The notes under the pieces are model-generated. The model searched no databases. It was not told where the DNA came from and worked only from the letters and a program-made list of their open reading frames with translations. From Candidatus Peregrinibacteria bacterium (lineage in GTDB: Bacteria; Patescibacteriota; Gracilibacteria; UBA1369; LOWO2-01-FULL-3), in assembly GCA_016214225.1 (NCBI GenBank), contig JACROX010000087.1, positions 1 to 12,996 on the forward strand: a stretch of 12,996 nt of DNA, read 5' to 3'. The translations under genes were made by a program, and so were the position numbers. Positions 1-7,781 of this stretch are shown here, piece after piece. Position 1 is the stretch's first letter; the number at the start of each line of letters is the position of its first letter.

Positions 1-1253
<1,253 letters not shown>

Positions 1254-1257
1254 ATTG

Positions 1258-1638
1258 ATGATTATGGACCAAAATCAAAATCAACAAATTGATCCTGAGA
1301 CTCAAAAGCTTTTAAATACGCCATTGGTTTCCGCTGAAACCGAAGACTCAAAAGACAGTGAATTCTTAGCGCTTGTTATGAATCTTATTGCTGAAGGCAA
1401 AATAGATTTGCATAGACCATATACCCTATTGAACAAGGACGTATACGACAAATTGCCAAGTGACAAGCAAGGGAAAGCCGATTTGGAAGCTTTTAATGTT
1501 TTGTCATCTTTGAGAGAAATAAAAGATTTATACGATCATGGTTTTACCAATACTTTCCAAATTAAAAATTTAGTGAATAAAATACGTCTCACAAAAGAGC
1601 GATTGGAAGCAGATAGCGGAGATATATTTATAATTTAA
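1258..1638 (+). CDS. Small acidic protein of unknown function
   Basis: About 126 residues if translation starts at the ATG at 1258; a second ATG lies at 1264 and a TTG at 1255. I do not recognise the family. There is no signal peptide, membrane segment or cysteine motif, so it should be a soluble cytoplasmic protein. The N-terminus is Gln/Asn-rich (DQNQNQQIDPETQKLL), which looks disordered. The rest alternates charged and hydrophobic residues as in helical proteins (for example LVMNLIAEGKIDLHRPYTLL, then a helix ending KIRLTKERLEAD). A good promoter at 1204-1232 supports expression. The next gene lies 36 bases downstream on the same strand with its own -10 box. The two may form a small unit, but their proteins are not obviously similar. 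Confidence 0.75.
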   Translation: MIMDQNQNQQIDPETQKLLNTPLVSAETEDSKDSEFLALVMNLIAEGKIDLHRPYTLLNKDVYDKLPSDKQGKADLEAFNVLSSLREIKDLYDHGFTNTFQIKNLVNKIRLTKERLEADSGDIFII

Positions 1639-1650
1639 ATTGAAGTAAGG

Positions 1651-1656
1651 TATAAT
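1651..1656 (+). promoter_or_regulatory. Candidate -10 box giving a near-leaderless mRNA
   Basis: A perfect TATAAT sits 18 bases before the ATG at 1675, with only a poor -35 match (TTATAA at 1628-1633). If used, transcription would begin at about 1662-1664, leaving roughly 12 untranslated bases, too few for a normal ribosome binding site. Confidence 0.4.
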
Positions 1657-1674
1657 GTCCGATGTTAAAATAAA

Positions 1675-2163
1675 ATGGCAGATACAACCACATTACAAGC
1701 AGGGCAAGTTCAAACCGCTTCTTCTACCGGAATTGCCGCCGGAGATGGTATAATTGTTGATAAAAATAAGCCTGCCGCACAATATTTGAAAGAAGTCGAA
1801 TCAAAATATATTGTTCCCAAACTTGTTAGGGAAAAGTTTCCCGATCTTATAAAACTGATTTATGAAACTGAATCGATGAACGAAGAAGAGCGTGAATATT
1901 GGCTTCAAATCATGCCAATTATGACTGAGGATCAAATCGGTAAATTCAGAACGATTCTTATCAATGAAAAAGACCAGCTTGCAAAATTGGATCAAGAATA
2001 TTCCACGAATGTTTCGTCGAGCGGTATGCCTTCAAATCTTGGAGAAATTGACGAAGTAAAGATGAAGGAAAAATTTAAAGAAATCCGGGAAGGAGAAGGG
2101 AAAAGTAAAGAAGAAGATAAAAAGGCAGAGGAAGAGTTGCTTAAGCAAATAGAAAACCTCTAA
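1675..2163 (+). CDS. Acidic helical protein of unknown function
   Basis: 162 residues with no family I recognise. The first 35 residues are Ala/Thr/Gly-rich and probably disordered. Residues about 36-110 look like a compact helical domain (YLKEVESKYIVPKLVREKFP, then a block with EEREYWLQIMPIMTEDQIGK). The last 35 residues are a Lys/Glu-rich helix or coiled coil (KEKFKEIREGEGKSKEEDKK) ending in LLKQIENL. No signal peptide or membrane segment is seen. The ATG at 1675 is chosen because the nearer upstream ATG at 1662 meets a stop after two codons. It converges on the sortase gene, whose stop lies only 19 bases beyond this one, with no strong hairpin terminator between them. Confidence 0.75.
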   Translation: MADTTTLQAGQVQTASSTGIAAGDGIIVDKNKPAAQYLKEVESKYIVPKLVREKFPDLIKLIYETESMNEEEREYWLQIMPIMTEDQIGKFRTILINEKDQLAKLDQEYSTNVSSSGMPSNLGEIDEVKMKEKFKEIREGEGKSKEEDKKAEEELLKQIENL

Positions 2164-2182
2164 GGGAACTTCTGAAAAATTT

Positions 2183-3061
2183 TTAACGAGTTATTTTATC
2201 GGTTTTAAGCGGCACATTATCAATTGAGATTGGTTTTGCTGTTACAATAAGTCTTTTCAAATTTGTTCCTACCGGCGTGCAAGTTATTAAAGTAAGTTTA
2301 TCTTCCGGTGTTTGTTTCAAAATGCTTATATCCTCCGGTAAAACGACTTTTATATCATAAACTTCGTATATATATTTTTTTTGTTCCCAATAAACAATAA
2401 TTTTGTCGCCGATTACAACTTCATGCAAAAGGGCGAAAACGTCTTTAAATCTTCCAGGATCCCATGGAAAATACGAGCTGTGTCCGGTAATCGCTATGCT
2501 GCCCGATTGACCCGGGACGCTTGTTCCCGGATAATGGACAACTCCGTCTTTCAACGCTTCTTGCATGTCTTTTTCAAGCGCATTCCAGTCTCTTCTAAGG
2601 AGGCTTTCACTGCTTACCCTTACAACGGGTATGTTTTGATTTATTCTTGGTATAATTATCCTGTTGTCGCTTGGAGTTACTTCTAGATTCAGAGCAGGGA
2701 TTTGTTTATTTTGAATTTCAGAATCCGAAGATTTGTTCAAAATCATATTAGGGATTTTTGCGCTTTTCGGCTCGACAAGCTGTTCAAGTGGACTTTGCTC
2801 TTTTGTCCCCGTTAAGTCTTCGTATTTACTTTTAAGAATTTGATAATACGCGGACCAATTTAAAATTATTATTCCTATTACAAAAATAATCGCACTGGCC
2901 AATATTTGTTTTGTAGTGTCTTTTAAAATATCTTTTAGTGTCCTTTTATGCGTGGATTCCTGAATAGTCTCGTCTTTTTGATGTTCTTCTTTTTTATGCT
3001 GAAATAAAAACTCTTGTTGCGGATTTACATGAATTTTAAAAATATCGTTTTCTTTGCTCAT
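2183..3061 (-). CDS. Membrane-anchored sortase
   Basis: Sortases are extracellular transpeptidases that cut a sorting motif in a secreted protein and join it to a cell-surface amine. The 292-residue protein has a charged cytoplasmic N-terminus (1-51), one membrane segment at about 52-72 (ILASAIIFVIGIIILNW), a linker, and a C-terminal sortase beta-barrel from about 133. The catalytic triad is visible: His194 in TGHSSYFPW, Cys261 in LTLITCTPVG and Arg270 in NLKRLIV. The N-in, single-anchor layout puts the catalytic domain outside. No protein in this window ends in an LPxTG-type signal, so its substrate lies elsewhere. The start is the ATG at 3061, with a weak promoter upstream (TTGCAA, 18 bases, TAATCT on the minus strand). 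The subclass (E/F-like) cannot be settled by eye. Confidence 0.92.
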   Translation of the reverse strand: MSKENDIFKIHVNPQQEFLFQHKKEEHQKDETIQESTHKRTLKDILKDTTKQILASAIIFVIGIIILNWSAYYQILKSKYEDLTGTKEQSPLEQLVEPKSAKIPNMILNKSSDSEIQNKQIPALNLEVTPSDNRIIIPRINQNIPVVRVSSESLLRRDWNALEKDMQEALKDGVVHYPGTSVPGQSGSIAITGHSSYFPWDPGRFKDVFALLHEVVIGDKIIVYWEQKKYIYEVYDIKVVLPEDISILKQTPEDKLTLITCTPVGTNLKRLIVTAKPISIDNVPLKTDKITR

Positions 3062-3117
3062 TTAGGACTTGTTTATTTCGAATTAAGATTACTGGAATCT
3101 TATGCCGTTTTGCAAGG

Positions 3118-3147
3118 TTGACTTTATGCTGAATTTTGATGTATGTT
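3118..3147 (+). promoter_or_regulatory. Candidate promoter of the RSH gene
   Basis: TTGACT (3118-3123), an 18-base spacer, then TATGTT (3142-3147). Transcription would start near 3154, about 16 bases before the ATG at 3170. The spacer is one longer than ideal but the -35 is strong. Confidence 0.5.
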
Positions 3148-3169
3148 TGTCTGAGCTATCTTTAAAATT

Positions 3170-5476
3170 ATGGCTACAAGAAGCTATAAAAAGTATTTTG
3201 ATCTCGAAAAGATAATAAAAAATATAAAAGATTATCTACCTTCGTTTAGTGAGAAAAAATTCATGGAGGCTTTTAATTTCGCGGAAAAGGCGCATAGAGG
3301 GCAATTTAGAAAAGATGGCAAGACTCCGTATTTGGCACACCCGATAAGTGTTGTGAATATTTTGGCGGAGATGCACGCCGACGAAGATATTTTGATAAGC
3401 GCTTTGTTGCACGATGTTCCTGAAGACACCAAATTTACACTTGAAGAGATAAAAAAATTGTTTGGAGAAAAAATTTCTTTTCTTGTTGATAGTGTAACAA
3501 AATTTTCAAAAGTTCATTATCAGCAAAGTATGTCGGAGAGGCAGATTGAATCACTTAAAAAATTCTTTTTATACAGCACAAAGGATCCTCGCGGGATTCT
3601 TATAAAACTGGCTGACAGACTTCATAATATGTGCACTTTGCAAAACATAGAAAAACCTGAAAAAAGGGTAAGAATTGCAAAAGAAACTTTGGAAATTTAT
3701 GTTCCAATCGCAAATCTTCTTGGGATTCAAGAGTTTAAGTCGGAGCTTGAAGATCTTTGTTTTAAGCATTTATTCCCTACGGAATACAGCGAACTTTTCC
3801 ACAAGACCGAAGAAAGTAAAAAGGAAAATAAAAGTTCCGTAAGCAAGTTTATAAGACAAGTTAAATCCGCCTTGAAGGAAAACAAAATAGAGGCGGAGAT
3901 ATATAAGAAAAAGAGAAATTTATACAGTCTTTATAAGGAGATGTGCAGTTTTGGGAAAACGATAAAGGATATAGAGACGAGCGTTACAATTAGAATTATT
4001 GTTAGTGAAATTGCGGAGTGCTATCAAACTTTGGGGATTATTCATGGCAAATATGTTCCAAAAACAGACAGATTCAGGGATTATATCGCGAATCCGAAAA
4101 GCAATGGATATCAAAGTTTACATACCAGTGTCTTTGGCGCCGATGGATTGATAACTGATGTTCAAATTAGAACAAAAGGTATGCATCTGGAGGCAGAATA
4201 TGGGATTGCCGCCAATTTTTTCAATCACAACCAACCTGAAACAGATAAAGATAAGAGATATTATTGGGTGGATCAAATTGCCGAAGTTGAAAAAGCTTCG
4301 AAAGAAAATGAAGATTTTATTGAAAAACTTAAACTTGATATTTTTCAAGACAGGATTGTAATATTCACTCTAAAAGGCGTGCCTATCGATCTCCCGAAAG
4401 GCGCCAGTATTATAGATTTTGCTTATGCGATTGATCCGGATATCGGGGAACATTCATTAAGAGCTGAAATAAATGGGAATGTTTTTCCCGTTATCACTAC
4501 TCTTAAAACCGGAGATGTTGTTAATGTTATAACTTCAAAAGATGTTTCGCCTGAATTGTATTGGCTTTCTTTTGCTCAAACAAATTTTGCAAGAAGTAAA
4601 ATCAAGGAATATTTATCCAAAGTAAGTCTTGTCGATAAAATACGAGTAGGACATCAATTATTACAAAAGGAATTTGATATAGCTGGTTTAGGAGTAGTGA
4701 ATCCTGCTTTCTTTAAAAAAATAAAAACCAGATTTTCAACTAAATTCGGGAGGGATATTAAAACTTTAGATGATTTGTTTACGGGCATAGGAGAAGGCAA
4801 TGTGAGGGCTATCGATGTTGTAAAGGAAATAAAAAAACCTCATCTTCAGCAAGTTACACTTAACTTAAAAATTGTCGCAAAAAACAGATTTGGGCTGTTG
4901 AGGGATATATACGAAGTTCTTTATAAATATTCTTCCAATATGAATTATCTTAAGGGATGGGCGGCACATAAATATGAGGATGCGTATTTTTCCGTACAAA
5001 TTGTTCTAGACAGCATGGATGTTGTCGGAAAAATATTTGATGAACTGGAGCAAATAGATGGGATTAAATATGTGTATAGGATTTCATATGCCGGAGTTTA
5101 TTTAACTTATTTCTTAGCCTTAATCACGGTTGCTCTATGGGTGATGCATCCTATTGTACTAAGAATCTTTTCAGATCTTCAATTGATTGATTACCATAGC
5201 ATCGTTTATCAAATTATCACGAACGCAGGACTTTTGGTTTTGTTTGGGTTGGTTTTATATTTAACTCATGTAACAAAAAAATATTTTCCTCTTGCCAGAA
5301 ACAAGACGACACTATGGATTTTTGCTTTTTCATTACCAATATTAGCGACCATCCCTCTTCTTGTAGAAATTCTTTATTTTAAACTGGAATTAAGTTGGAT
5401 CGCTATTTTAATAGAGATAGCTATGGTTTACGCATATTTGGGAATAAGTTTTGTAACCTTTAAAAAACAAATATAG
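3170..5476 (+). CDS. rsh: RelA/SpoT homologue with C-terminal membrane domain
   Basis: RSH enzymes make and/or hydrolyse the alarmone (p)ppGpp. The 768 residues hold an HD hydrolase domain (about 30-180), a synthetase domain (about 240-350), a TGS domain (about 392-457), a helical linker, an ACT-like domain (about 562-640), and four hydrophobic segments (about 644-664, 681-701, 713-735, 741-763). The hydrolase residues look intact: R47, H57, H81-D82, E85-D86, D149, N153. One change is DRLHNMCTL, where Arg is usual instead of C155. The synthetase keeps RFRDYIANPKSNGYQSLHT. However, gap-free alignment to Rel of S. equisimilis, from memory, puts Thr270 at catalytic Asp264, Glu257 at ATP-contact Lys251 and Asp330 at Glu323. 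I infer a membrane-bound hydrolase with weak or no synthetase activity. The zinc-finger region seems to be missing. A hairpin follows the gene. Confidence 0.9.
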   Translation: MATRSYKKYFDLEKIIKNIKDYLPSFSEKKFMEAFNFAEKAHRGQFRKDGKTPYLAHPISVVNILAEMHADEDILISALLHDVPEDTKFTLEEIKKLFGEKISFLVDSVTKFSKVHYQQSMSERQIESLKKFFLYSTKDPRGILIKLADRLHNMCTLQNIEKPEKRVRIAKETLEIYVPIANLLGIQEFKSELEDLCFKHLFPTEYSELFHKTEESKKENKSSVSKFIRQVKSALKENKIEAEIYKKKRNLYSLYKEMCSFGKTIKDIETSVTIRIIVSEIAECYQTLGIIHGKYVPKTDRFRDYIANPKSNGYQSLHTSVFGADGLITDVQIRTKGMHLEAEYGIAANFFNHNQPETDKDKRYYWVDQIAEVEKASKENEDFIEKLKLDIFQDRIVIFTLKGVPIDLPKGASIIDFAYAIDPDIGEHSLRAEINGNVFPVITTLKTGDVVNVITSKDVSPELYWLSFAQTNFARSKIKEYLSKVSLVDKIRVGHQLLQKEFDIAGLGVVNPAFFKKIKTRFSTKFGRDIKTLDDLFTGIGEGNVRAIDVVKEIKKPHLQQVTLNLKIVAKNRFGLLRDIYEVLYKYSSNMNYLKGWAAHKYEDAYFSVQIVLDSMDVVGKIFDELEQIDGIKYVYRISYAGVYLTYFLALITVALWVMHPIVLRIFSDLQLIDYHSIVYQIITNAGLLVLFGLVLYLTHVTKKYFPLARNKTTLWIFAFSLPILATIPLLVEILYFKLELSWIAILIEIAMVYAYLGISFVTFKKQI

Positions 5477-5512
5477 AACACTTGGAGTTCGCTTCGCTCA
5501 CGTTACTTGCCA

Positions 5513-5541
5513 GCACACCGCCACAGCGGTGTGCTTAGTTT
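5513..5541 (+). terminator. Hairpin between convergent RSH and ychF genes
   Basis: A perfect 9-bp stem, GCACACCGC (5513-5521) and GCGGTGTGC (5526-5534), with loop CACA. TTAGTTT follows on the plus strand, so it probably terminates the RSH transcript although the T tract is poor. The TAA that would end full-length ychF on the other strand (5537-5535) directly abuts the stem. This suits a shared terminator between facing genes. Confidence 0.6.
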
Positions 5542-5618
5542 GAAAATTTAAAATTGACGGTATCTCCATCCTGCATAGCATATGTTTTTCCTTCCATTCT
5601 CATTAATCCTTGCTCTCA
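5535..5618 (-). other. ychF: ychF C-terminal codons beyond an in-frame TGA
   Basis: The ychF frame meets TGA at 5618-5616 but continues in the same frame for 26 more codons, EQGLMRMEGKTYAMQDGDTV then NFKFSN, ending in TAA at 5537-5535. This is the conserved end of the YchF TGS domain. The TGA occupies the place of a conserved Arg (family pattern KAREKGLMRMEGK), which a single CGA to TGA change would produce. With it restored the protein would be 363 residues, the usual YchF length. Confidence 0.85.
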
Positions 5619-6626
5619 GGCTTTCACATCACATCCGGCTTGAATCAATTTTTCCCAATTAATGACTTCCGCTTTTATGAATCCCTTTTCAAAATCGGTA
5701 TGGATTGCCCCCGCCGCCTTCGGAGCCAAATCACCTTTATGAATAGTCCAAGCGCGCGTTTCTTTTGGTCCGGATGTCAAAAAAGTCATTAAACCGAGAG
5801 TGGAATAAGCCACTTTAATAAGCGCGTTTAATCCTGTATCTTCAAGCCCCAAACCACTTAGATATTCTTTTGATTCTTCAGGACTAAAATTGTTTAATTC
5901 TTCTTCAACTTTCGCGCAAATCGGGATTATTTTTTCGACATCAACTTCCAAATCTTTGGCGAGCTTATTCTTATCAAAAGTCTTAATCTGATTTTCTGAA
6001 AGATTTACTATGTAAAGACGCGGTTTCGTTGTCATCAAATGCAGATCATACAATTTTAATTTATCTTCATGTTCAAGATTCATGTCGTCAATTAAAATTC
6101 CTTTCTGAACGTTTTCCGTGATTTTTTTTAAAAATTCATAGTAGTCTTTTTTTTCTTTTACTCCTGACTTAGCGTCCGACGCGGATTTATCAAGCCTTTT
6201 CTCCAGTGTTTGAATGTCGGCCAACATCAACTCGGATTCAATGACTTCTTTATCTATTTTTGGATTAACTTGTCCATGAACGTGTATTACGTCCGAGTCA
6301 TCGAAAAGACGAACAATATGAGCAATCGCATCACATTCACGAATATGCGCGAGAAATTTATTACCCAATCCTTCGCCTGTGCTTGCGCCTTTTACCAATC
6401 CTGCAATATCCACAAACTCAACTACCGCCGGAATTATTTTTTCCGAATTATATATTGCCGCCAGCTTTTTTAAACGTTCATCCGGAACTTCAACTATTCC
6501 AACATTTGGATCAATCGTGCAGAATGGATAATTTTCCGCTTGCGCGCTCTTTGATTTGGTTAACGCGTTAAACAACGTAGATTTGCCAACATTTGGCAGT
6601 CCGACTATTGCAATTTTTAGCGACAT
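5616..6626 (-). CDS. ychF: YchF/Obg-like ATPase, cut short by TGA
   Basis: YchF (OLA1 family) is a ribosome-associated P-loop ATPase linked to translation and stress control. The 336 residues up to the TGA contain the P-loop GLPNVGKST (9-17), the switch motif DIAGLVKGAS (73-82), the coiled-coil insert (about 130-200) and NLSE (208-211) in place of the NKxD of GTPases, the family's mark of ATP preference. The C-terminal TGS domain begins at about 280 but lacks its last strands because of the TGA at 5618-5616 (see the separate entry for the remaining codons). The start ATG at 6626 has no Shine-Dalgarno sequence. aroD ends 26 bases upstream on the same strand, so the two are probably co-transcribed. 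The product is either a truncated protein, a full protein made by readthrough, or the TGA is a sequence error. Confidence 0.93.
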   Translation of the reverse strand: MSLKIAIVGLPNVGKSTLFNALTKSKSAQAENYPFCTIDPNVGIVEVPDERLKKLAAIYNSEKIIPAVVEFVDIAGLVKGASTGEGLGNKFLAHIRECDAIAHIVRLFDDSDVIHVHGQVNPKIDKEVIESELMLADIQTLEKRLDKSASDAKSGVKEKKDYYEFLKKITENVQKGILIDDMNLEHEDKLKLYDLHLMTTKPRLYIVNLSENQIKTFDKNKLAKDLEVDVEKIIPICAKVEEELNNFSPEESKEYLSGLGLEDTGLNALIKVAYSTLGLMTFLTSGPKETRAWTIHKGDLAPKAAGAIHTDFEKGFIKAEVINWEKLIQAGCDVKA

Positions 6627-6634
6627 GATTTTAT

Positions 6635-6660
6635 TTGTTAAGCTCTTGATTGTTAAGCTC
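6635..6660. repeat. Short tandem direct repeat between aroD and ychF
   Basis: TTGTTAAGCTC occurs at 6635-6645 and again at 6650-6660, a period of 15 bases. The second copy contains the aroD stop codon. It may be a small duplication that lengthened the gap between the two genes. Confidence 0.6.
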
Positions 6661-7300
6661 GCTTCGTTAATCTTAAAATATCTTTTAATTCTCCTGCTGT
6701 GATTTGTCCCAAAGCGGTAGAGTCTGTTTTTTCAACAGGAGCATACATTAAATAATTGCCAAATAAATGTCCAGTGAGTCTTGTAACTTTCCCTTTTTCG
6801 CCCATACACAAACAAATCGCTTTTACATCTTTTTTATGGAGTTTTTCCAGAAAAGCCAACATTATTAAGCTATCGGTAAATTTATTCGCGTAACACGCGA
6901 TTTTCACCGTATCAGCCGATTTTTTTAACATTTTATTTTTTATTTTAATCAAACTTTTTTCATCGGGAGTTTTTTTAAAATCATGGAAGGAAATTATTAT
7001 TTTTGTTTTTGGGCTTAATCTTCGTATTTCTTTGATAATATCATTCCCTGTTTTTATATCTACGTCTATATATTCAGGGTTGTATCTTAATATGTTTTTT
7101 AGATTGTTTTTATTGTTTTCCCATTTGTAAATAATCGGTTTGTTTTTGTGAGAAAATATTTTTTTTAAATCATTATCATTTAAATTTTCTTTTATAGAAT
7201 CGAACCAAAGCTCAACACAATCCCCCCTTTTTTGCGCTTTTATTAAGCATTTTGCGGTTTTATTTATTGTTTTCTCCCTTATTGGAACACAAATCATCAT
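6653..7300 (-). CDS. aroD: Type I 3-dehydroquinate dehydratase
   Basis: This shikimate-pathway enzyme dehydrates 3-dehydroquinate through a Schiff base. The 215 residues show the TIM-barrel pattern of type I enzymes: Glu30 in CVELWFDSI, His106 in IIISFHDFKKTP, the Schiff-base Lys133 in ADTVKIACYAN, Arg174 in GEKGKVTRLTG, and the closing loop with Thr195 and Gln199 in DSTALGQITAGEL. Against the Salmonella enzyme (recalled, not computed) several substrate contacts differ: Arg48 becomes Trp32, the Arg of the TxR strand becomes Lys59, Glu86 becomes Asp81, and Ser232 becomes Thr195. The fold and catalytic Lys/His pair make the family secure; activity on dehydroquinate is less sure. No other shikimate gene is in the window. 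The start is the first of two adjacent ATGs (7300). ychF follows in the same direction. Confidence 0.88.
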   Translation of the reverse strand: MMICVPIREKTINKTAKCLIKAQKRGDCVELWFDSIKENLNDNDLKKIFSHKNKPIIYKWENNKNNLKNILRYNPEYIDVDIKTGNDIIKEIRRLSPKTKIIISFHDFKKTPDEKSLIKIKNKMLKKSADTVKIACYANKFTDSLIMLAFLEKLHKKDVKAICLCMGEKGKVTRLTGHLFGNYLMYAPVEKTDSTALGQITAGELKDILRLTKRA

Positions 7301-7411
7301 GTATCTATCAATAATAATTTAAGAGATATTTATGCCTTTATATTAGGTAAAATCATGATTATACGCAACAATTTAATCACTTTTTTGTCAATGATATATT
7401 ATTGTTTCTTT

Positions 7412-7440
7412 TTTACTTTTTTTTTACTAATGTTTATAAT
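7412..7440 (+). promoter_or_regulatory. Promoter of the small lipoprotein gene
   Basis: TTTACT (7412-7417), exactly 17 bases, then a perfect TATAAT (7435-7440). Transcription would start near 7447, giving a leader of about 47 bases before the ATG at 7494. This also excludes the in-frame upstream ATG at 7443 as the start. Confidence 0.65.
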
Positions 7441-7451
7441 TTATGTGCTTG

Positions 7452-7464
7452 GTGACTAAGTCAC
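7452..7464. promoter_or_regulatory. 13-base palindrome at the start of the lipoprotein leader
   Basis: GTGACT-A-AGTCAC is a perfect inverted repeat with a one-base centre, lying just downstream of the predicted transcription start. It could be an operator for a dimeric regulator. The centre is too tight for a stable RNA hairpin with full arms, though a shorter one could form. No regulator can be named. Confidence 0.35.
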
Positions 7465-7493
7465 ACATATTATTTGCTAACCTAAAGAAAAAT

Positions 7494-7676
7494 ATGAAAA
7501 AGATTCTTCTTGGTATGGCGCTTATCGGCACAGCACTTGTTCTATTCTCCGGTTGTGCTAAAAAAGAAGCTGTAACAGAACCAGCTGCTCCAGCTGCTAC
7601 TGTTGAGCCTGCTGCTCCTGCAGCTCCAGTTGCTCCAGCAGCCCCTGCTGCTCCTGCAGCTCCAGCTGTAAAATAA
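7494..7676 (+). CDS. Small Ala/Pro-rich lipoprotein
   Basis: 60 residues. The first 22 form a lipoprotein signal peptide: MKKILLG, a hydrophobic core, and the lipobox LFSGC with the acylated Cys at 22. The mature part is KKEAVTEP followed by a low-complexity tail of Ala-Ala-Pro and Val-Ala-Pro units ending in VK. The mature peptide of about 39 residues has no domain and probably acts as a flexible surface or envelope tether. The start at 7494 is chosen because the signal peptide begins there and the promoter's transcription start (about 7447) lies after the upstream ATG at 7443. The leader has only AAAGAAAAAT before the start codon. A strong terminator follows, so it is a one-gene transcript, likely abundant. 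A recognised function cannot be given. Confidence 0.85.
   Translation: MKKILLGMALIGTALVLFSGCAKKEAVTEPAAPAATVEPAAPAAPVAPAAPAAPAAPAVK
7608..7665 (+). repeat. Internal 22-base direct repeat in the lipoprotein tail
   Basis: A 22-base block begins CCTGCTGCTCCTGCAG and occurs at 7608-7629 and 7644-7665, offset by 36 bases (12 codons). It encodes the Ala/Pro tail. The repeat is much richer in GC than its surroundings and could expand or contract by slippage without changing the frame. Confidence 0.75.
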
Positions 7677-7703
7677 TTGGAGATTGGTTTTAAAATAAAA
7701 AAT

Positions 7704-7730
7704 GGAACTTAGAAATAAGTTCCGTTTTTT
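7704..7730 (+). terminator. Rho-independent terminator after the lipoprotein gene
   Basis: Stem GGAACTTA (7704-7711), loop GAAA, stem TAAGTTCC (7716-7723), then GTTTTTT. An A-rich tract before the stem can pair with the T tract. This is the clearest terminator in the window. Confidence 0.9.
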
Positions 7731-7781
7731 ATTTGTGCGTACCGCTATTTTCCTGTAAATTTTTTTCAGTTAACTTTTGCC

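Noticed and set aside
5486..5505. GCTTCGCTC-type sequence after RSH, similar to bases near the aroD end (6656-6667)
   Set aside because: The shared core is only about 8-10 bases and the flanks differ; not enough to call a dispersed repeat.
5616..5618. UGA as glycine (code 25) to explain the ychF interruption
   Set aside because: The 768- and 493-codon genes and all others run without in-frame TGA and use normal GGN glycine codons. The ychF site is a conserved Arg, not Gly.
7358..7391. Minus-strand TTGACA and TATAAT upstream of aroD as a promoter
   Set aside because: The two boxes are 22 bases apart, too far for a sigma-70 promoter. Another weak pair (TTGCGT-17-TAATAT) exists, so the real aroD promoter is undecided.
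7443..7493. Upstream in-frame ATG at 7443 for the lipoprotein
   Set aside because: It lies just after the -10 box and before the predicted transcription start, and would put 17 residues ahead of the signal peptide.
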